DNA of 17,172 nt, taken from DASQJJ01 sp964598355. Lineage in GTDB: Bacteria; Patescibacteriota; Microgenomatia; Levybacterales; UBA12049. The stretch is from NCBI GenBank assembly GCA_964598355.1, contig CAZRBN010000024.1, forward strand, positions 1 to 17,172, read 5' to 3'. The notes under the pieces were generated by a model, which had not been told where the DNA came from, did not search any database, and saw only the letters and a list, made by a program, of their open reading frames with translations. The position numbers were made by a program, and so were the translations under genes. Positions 13,740 to 17,172 of this stretch are shown piece by piece. Each line of letters starts with the position of its first letter. Position 1 is the first letter of the stretch.

Positions 13740-16091
13740 TTATATTCCTGATCTATGCTCGTTGGCAACAACACTAGAGGCTGGAGAAATACCAATATGG
13801 TTATGACCACTTCTTGCAACTTTTTCCCGCAACTCATAGATACTCATTGATTGTTGATCAGCAAGGGCCAACCCAGCATAGGAGCGTGACTCGCGAATGC
13901 GGTTAACATTACTCCGAGCTGGATCACTCATGACCATATAATTCGGTTTGCCCTCAACTGCCCGGACAATGCCATCTAACCCAAGTCTTCTTTTTCCAAT
14001 GTCTGGATCCATGTATGCTTCGATAAGCTGCGTTACCGCTGAAGCACTTCCGTGATATGGGAGCACAGGCACTTCTTGTCCATGCACATGTTTTTTTGCA
14101 TAAAGTCCTCCAGTACACTCAATACCTCCAGACCCCCGCCTATTCAAAGAGATAACATCAAGCATTGGCAACAGTGCTCCAATAGTTGTCCCTGTACCTC
14201 CTTCAAGTCCAATGAGACTATCATTAAAAAGCTTATCCAAGTACATTTCATACAAAATCTCTATAGAATTTGCAGCACCTCCTGCAGTAAGAGACGTACA
14301 ATTCTCCCCACCTCCATGGCCAATCAAGAACATTCTCACATGTCCTCTTTCGTGCAGTAATCGTGCTTGAGAGGTATCGGTTACCGGTCCAACACAAATC
14401 AGGAAATCATTTCCAACTGCTTTATATATCGTCTCTGCTGTCTCAACAATACGGATATCAGGATTGGTGGTATAGATACGTACTGCGTGTCCACCTGCCT
14501 GCTTAAATTTCTGAGCATTTTGTGCTATTTTTTCCGGATTCTCACATCCTACAGCAAAACCAATTTGGCAAATCACTTGCTCTTCAATATCCTTTGGCAA
14601 GTGAAAGGACTCAATTTTTTTCTTTGCTTCTCTAAAAAGTCCAAGCTGCCTTTCAAAATTACCTGCAAATACACCATTGCGTGGAATCCAGACACGCATA
14701 TATGACATTGCGGAGGTAACTATTGCATCCACAGACCCAGTAACAGGTGGCATACCTCCATAGGCAAAAAGACTCGAAACCACTCCATCGGTACCTAAAA
14801 GAAGTGTTCCTCTTGCTGCTGTTTTCCGACTTAATTTGCCTGTATGGGATTCTCTTTTGTATCCTAATTCTTTTGTTGCTATGGCAACATGAGCAGGCTC
14901 TGTAATGGTATGATTTCCGTGTTCATCCGTATGGACTTTCATTCCTAATACTGCTTCGAGCACTTCAGAGCGAGTATTTGTTCTCTCAACGTGAGAAATT
15001 TTTCCTGAAAGCATATCACGGATGTGCTGATGCATTTCTGGAGAATGCATATCCAAAAATTCTGCAGCACGAGAGGCCAGAGCACTCTTCATCGCCTTTG
15101 GACCCATTTGGAAAAGCATAGGCTCAACAAGTGGCATGTCAGGATTCTGTGGATTATCGAAAGCCATAACATCAAGCCTGGTAGGTGTGCGACCTTTTTC
15201 TGTAGGAATTGTCTTGAGATCTACTTCTGGTAACAACACGAGCCCCATTCCAGACGATGAAGGATCTAAGGTATATTCAACTACTGCACCATCTGCATAC
15301 GATATTTTGTGGTATGGAGCAATTTTCTCAACTTGCAATTCTTTATTTGGCTTAATCCCTACCTTTTGTAATATGTCCAAACTATATGCAAAATTGAGGG
15401 CATCAGGATGCTTGGCTAATTCCTCGGCGTTAATGCGATGAAGGAGAAAATCTGAAGGCTCTTGTAATTGCCAAATCTCCCCTCCTAGAAAAAAAGGCTT
15501 CTTAACCAGTGCTTTGTATGCTTTTGCCCGTGGAGATGTCTTGGTCTTTTCACTCAAAGTCATTTGAGCATATGTTTTTTTTGCTCCTTTTGGAATAAAT
15601 ATGTCATCAAAGGCAAAACTTGAAGGACCAACTGGTCTTTCAGCAATAAGACCCTGTGTTTCTCCCCACCGTTCTTGTACTTCGTGACCATCAAAGACTG
15701 CCAGGCCTACTCGAAATGACACTCCTCTGTTGTTGGGAGAAATTTTCTTGCACCACGCTTCTCGCTGCTCCATGGTACCAAGAACTTCCTTAACATAACT
15801 TCCAGGAAATCCTCCCAAATCATCAATGCTAAAAGACGTATCTTCGACCAATGTTGGGACACCACCATTTTTTTCATACGCATCTTTTGCCTTTGCATGT
15901 AATACTTCTTCTGGTGTACCTTGGATTTCTATTGGCTTAATATAGGAGACTACATCGACAGCAATACCTAATGCTTGGAGTTCTTCTACTTTTTTGAGGT
16001 TACCTGTAGCAAAGGGAATGGAGTGGGTTGCAGAGGATATTTTGCTTTCCACCACATAATTTACTCTTTTTGGTAATGAGGTAGCTTTCAT
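13740..16091 (-). CDS. Fusion protein: Ham1/RdgB-type ITP/XTP pyrophosphatase + IMP dehydrogenase/GMP reductase-like barrel
   Basis: A continuous 783-residue frame with at least two recognisable domains. Residues about 22-200 are a Ham1/RdgB non-canonical purine NTP pyrophosphatase: IPFATGNLKKVEEL (25-38), LVEDTSFSIDDLGGFPGSYVKE (81-102) with Asp84 as the likely metal-binding acid, FAFDDIFIPKG (159-169), and SPRAKAYKAL (186-195) for the usual SHRxxAL. Residues about 445-770 look like the IMPDH/GMPR (beta/alpha)8 barrel: VGPVTDTSQARLLHERG (567-583), the catalytic-cysteine loop FLIGHGGGENCTSLTAGG (588-605) with Cys598, IGLEGGTGTTIGALLPMLDVISL (627-649), then a flap-like GSGGIECTGGLYAKK. Residues 205-445 are unassigned. 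The ITPase yields IMP or XMP, which an IMPDH-type barrel could use. Canonical CBS domains are not seen. A promoter and an AAGGAT ribosome-binding site precede the ATG. Confidence 0.8.
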   Translation of the reverse strand: MKATSLPKRVNYVVESKISSATHSIPFATGNLKKVEELQALGIAVDVVSYIKPIEIQGTPEEVLHAKAKDAYEKNGGVPTLVEDTSFSIDDLGGFPGSYVKEVLGTMEQREAWCKKISPNNRGVSFRVGLAVFDGHEVQERWGETQGLIAERPVGPSSFAFDDIFIPKGAKKTYAQMTLSEKTKTSPRAKAYKALVKKPFFLGGEIWQLQEPSDFLLHRINAEELAKHPDALNFAYSLDILQKVGIKPNKELQVEKIAPYHKISYADGAVVEYTLDPSSSGMGLVLLPEVDLKTIPTEKGRTPTRLDVMAFDNPQNPDMPLVEPMLFQMGPKAMKSALASRAAEFLDMHSPEMHQHIRDMLSGKISHVERTNTRSEVLEAVLGMKVHTDEHGNHTITEPAHVAIATKELGYKRESHTGKLSRKTAARGTLLLGTDGVVSSLFAYGGMPPVTGSVDAIVTSAMSYMRVWIPRNGVFAGNFERQLGLFREAKKKIESFHLPKDIEEQVICQIGFAVGCENPEKIAQNAQKFKQAGGHAVRIYTTNPDIRIVETAETIYKAVGNDFLICVGPVTDTSQARLLHERGHVRMFLIGHGGGENCTSLTAGGAANSIEILYEMYLDKLFNDSLIGLEGGTGTTIGALLPMLDVISLNRRGSGGIECTGGLYAKKHVHGQEVPVLPYHGSASAVTQLIEAYMDPDIGKRRLGLDGIVRAVEGKPNYMVMSDPARSNVNRIRESRSYAGLALADQQSMSIYELREKVARSGHNHIGISPASSVVANEHRSGI

Positions 16092-16105
16092 GAAAATCCT
16101 TAGCT

Positions 16106-16133
16106 ATTGTAAAGGAAATGCAGACTTTGTAAA
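16106..16133 (-). promoter_or_regulatory. Promoter of the ITPase-IMPDH fusion gene
   Basis: Minus strand TTTACA (16133-16128), a 16-base spacer, TACAAT (16111-16106), then 14 bases containing AAGGAT before the ATG. Both boxes match consensus at five of six positions. Confidence 0.65.
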
Positions 16134-16192
16134 GAGTACCTTACTATATCAGATTTTAAATACGTCTCATTTTGGAAAATAATTTTCCCGCA

Positions 16193-16222
16193 AAGAAGCT
16201 CCGTCCAAAGACAGAACTTCTT
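16193..16222 (-). terminator. Strong 13-bp hairpin upstream of the fusion gene, without a T-run
   Basis: In minus-strand RNA AAGAAGTTCTGTC (16222-16210), loop TTTG, GACGGAGCTTCTT (16205-16193) pair over 13 positions, two of them G-U. The plus-strand copy would have two A-C mismatches, so the structure is specific to minus-strand transcripts. It follows the 137-residue gene by 16 bases and may end or protect that transcript, but only TTCTTTG follows, not a true T-run. Confidence 0.5.
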
Positions 16223-16238
16223 CCTATATTTTTGTATT

Positions 16239-16652
16239 TTATTTCGTTCTTTGATCAGGTTTAGGCTTAAACGTTTGCCATCCTTCTGCAGTTGGAGTTT
16301 CTGCTTGCTGTAAAAACCTTCGAACAGTAAAAGGTCCCTTGCCTTGTGGTACTCTATCATGAGTCACAGTACCTGTACCTGGAACAACATTTGGCAATAG
16401 CATAGATCCATCTGGCTTTTCTGATTGATCTGAAATTGTAATTGTTGTGATAAGTTGTTGAATAAGAATGTTCTCATCAACTTTCACTCCATGCAAACGA
16501 AACCCTTTTACCATTTGTGCTAGTACCCTCTGATAAGCTGGAGTTTGTGTCGCAAATTCAGGATATATAGCAGCAAGTCTCTTTGCTTCTTGAGCCACCT
16601 CGTCAGGCGTTACTTCATAATGATTTCCTTCATCATCTTTTCTATACTTCAT
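16239..16652 (-). CDS. Hypothetical protein, unrecognised (137 residues)
   Basis: I do not recognise this 137-residue soluble protein. It opens MKYRKDDEGNHYEVTPDEVAQEAKRLAAIYPEF, a charged strand followed by a helix, then VLAQMVKGFRLHGVKVDENILIQQLITTITI (about 44-74). The tail is proline- and glycine-rich (LLPNVVPGTGTVTHDRVPQGKGPF), ending in a basic KPKPDQRTK. The ATG has the best-looking ribosome-binding site in this part of the window (AAAGGGGGTG about 8 bases upstream), and it overlaps the stop of the preceding small ORF by four bases (ATGA), so the two could be translationally coupled. A strong hairpin follows the stop. Neither neighbour suggests a role. Confidence 0.65.
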   Translation of the reverse strand: MKYRKDDEGNHYEVTPDEVAQEAKRLAAIYPEFATQTPAYQRVLAQMVKGFRLHGVKVDENILIQQLITTITISDQSEKPDGSMLLPNVVPGTGTVTHDRVPQGKGPFTVRRFLQQAETPTAEGWQTFKPKPDQRTK

Positions 16653-16912
16653 TTTTTTTCACCCCCTTTCCAAATTAAATTCACTAAAAGTATTGGCAAA
16701 AATGTACCTGTCATTCCTGATCTAATCGGAAATCCTAAAAGATGGAGTAATGCTTGAACTTGTTCTCGACTTTGCTCGAACAATAAGAAGATAGATTGCT
16801 TCGATCTTTTTTGCAAAGCTCCCAATGACACAAAAGGTGGAAAATTTTGACCGCAGGAGGTAAGAAGAAAATATGAGGTTAAACGATACAATGGAAGTTT
16901 TTTAAGCTCCAT
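16649..16912 (-). CDS. Small ORF of doubtful status built partly from dispersed repeats
   Basis: Eighty-seven residues from ATG 16912 (a GTG at 16927 would add five). Most of its length is accounted for by two repeat elements: the SLGALQKRSKQSIFLL region is encoded by the repeat at 16793-16830 and GFPIRSGMTG by that at 16708-16735. The C-terminal LPILLVNLIW looks like a short hydrophobic segment. Points in favour of a real gene are a promoter 15 bases upstream of the ATG and the ATGA overlap with the following gene. Against are its repeat content and lack of any recognisable domain. It may be a translated leader for the next gene or a non-coding 5' region with repeats. Confidence 0.35.
   Translation of the reverse strand: MELKKLPLYRLTSYFLLTSCGQNFPPFVSLGALQKRSKQSIFLLFEQSREQVQALLHLLGFPIRSGMTGTFLPILLVNLIWKGGEKK
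16708..16830. repeat. Second inverted pair of dispersed TGTCATT/AATGACA repeats
   Basis: Left copy (16708-16735) begins CTGTCATTCCTGATC and ends GGAAATCC on the plus strand. Right copy (16793-16830) begins AGATTGCTTCGATC and ends CCCAATGACA. The orientation is the same as in the pair at 859-946, with TGTCATT/AATGACA at the outer ends. Confidence 0.5.
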
Positions 16913-16927
16913 AAGTGATTTTACCAC

Positions 16928-16957
16928 ATTATAGGTTTTATTTCAATCCTATAGCAA
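16928..16957 (-). promoter_or_regulatory. Promoter upstream of the small ORF / 137-residue gene
   Basis: Minus strand TTGCTA (16957-16952), an 18-base spacer, TATAAT (16933-16928), then 15 bases to ATG 16912. It probably drives the two-ORF unit ending at 16239. Confidence 0.6.
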
Positions 16958-16967
16958 TTTTGCGTCG

Positions 16968-16997
16968 TTGACAACACAATAACCATATATTTAAAAT
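16968..16997 (+). promoter_or_regulatory. Plus-strand promoter candidate pointing out of the window
   Basis: TTGACA (16968-16973), 18-base spacer, TAAAAT (16992-16997). Five bases later a 27-codon ORF starts at 17003 and ends at 17086, just before another ATG at 17091. It is divergent from the promoter at 16928-16957. Confidence 0.5.
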
Positions 16998-17002
16998 GAC
17001 TT

Positions 17003-17086
17003 ATGAATCCCCATAGTTATTCTTTTATTTCTCATTCCCTTTCCCACTTCGCGCGCAAAAGTATGCATTTTTACTACTTGACGTGA
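17003..17086 (+). CDS. Possible 27-residue upstream peptide
   Basis: ATG at 17003, five bases after the -10 box, to TGA at 17084-17086. The peptide begins MNPHSYSFISHSLSHF and holds six serines and four histidines. It stops four bases before the next ATG. No hairpin lies between, so a control role cannot be supported; it may be chance. Confidence 0.2.
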   Translation: MNPHSYSFISHSLSHFARKSMHFYYLT

Positions 17087-17090
17087 TAGT

Positions 17091-17172
17091 ATGGAAAGGA
17101 TCGAAGCAAGGCGCAGCCTTCCACTGAATCCCATAGAACAAACTAGCAGTCTATCTGCCACATCTTCACGCG
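17091..17172 (+). CDS. Possible start of a gene running off the right edge
   Basis: Open frame from ATG 17091 to the end of the window (27 codons), beginning MERIEARRSLPLNPIEQTSS. The frame has a stop at 17079-17081, so the start must be near here. The promoter at 16968-16997 points this way. Too short to assign. Confidence 0.35.
   Translation, partial: MERIEARRSLPLNPIEQTSSLSATSSR

Noticed and set aside
16100..16360. 86-codon minus-strand frame overlapping the 137-residue gene
   Set aside because: It covers the hairpin and the promoter of the fusion gene, with lysine-rich low-complexity product; the overlapping frame has a ribosome-binding site and better composition.
1..17172. CRISPR arrays, tRNA or rRNA genes, IS ends or phage genes
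   Set aside because: No regularly spaced direct repeats, cloverleaf-like segments, rRNA-like sequence, transposase or phage motifs were seen.

Overview
This is an AT-rich window (by eye well under 45% GC) of closely packed, mostly minus-strand core genes. The gene content suggests Patescibacteria/CPR, possibly a Microgenomates-like lineage: a compact EF-Ts, an rpsB-tsf-frr-rseP cluster with no pyrH between tsf and frr, a split-up set of pentose phosphate genes, a peptidase E-like protein and several unrecognised small proteins. That assignment is inferred from content and not tested by phylogeny. I see no prophage, IS element, CRISPR array, tRNA or rRNA.

Layout from left to right. A 6-phosphogluconate dehydrogenase gene (gnd type) runs off the left edge. 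Next is a small nucleoside-deoxyribosyltransferase-like gene, then a minus-strand serine operon read in the order serB, class V aminotransferase (serC-like), FAD-linked D-2-hydroxyacid oxidase (4-base overlaps). Upstream of serB lies an unusually complete regulatory leader: a promoter, a 17-codon ORF with four serine codons, and three mutually exclusive hairpins ending in a terminator that stops just before the serB start. Then come zwf and pgl, so three oxidative pentose phosphate genes lie within 7 kb. Divergent from pgl is a short S51 peptidase. The translation/membrane block rseP, frr, tsf, rpsB follows on the minus strand. A plus-strand gene of unknown function, glyA (minus) and a plus-strand DUF1284-like gene come next. 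After these is a large minus-strand fusion of an ITPase (Ham1/RdgB) domain to an IMP dehydrogenase-like barrel. Two small unknown minus-strand genes and the beginning of a possible plus-strand gene close the window.

How the genes fit together. serB, the serC-like gene and glyA cover 3-phosphohydroxypyruvate to serine to glycine/one-carbon units. No serA is present; the FAD oxidase in the operon may do or support that first step. zwf, pgl and gnd make NADPH and ribulose 5-phosphate. The fusion protein joins clean-up of ITP/XTP to a likely IMP- or GMP-handling barrel.

The most interesting item is the serine leader (4558-4721), which has the geometry of a trp-type ribosome-mediated attenuator but with serine codons at the control position. 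Others are the ITPase-IMPDH fusion, a dispersed palindromic repeat that appears to have entered the coding sequence of ribosomal protein S2, heptamer YTAG repeats directly after the rpsB and frr stop codons, and a general habit of placing the -10 box 6-15 bases from the start codon (leaderless or near-leaderless mRNAs).
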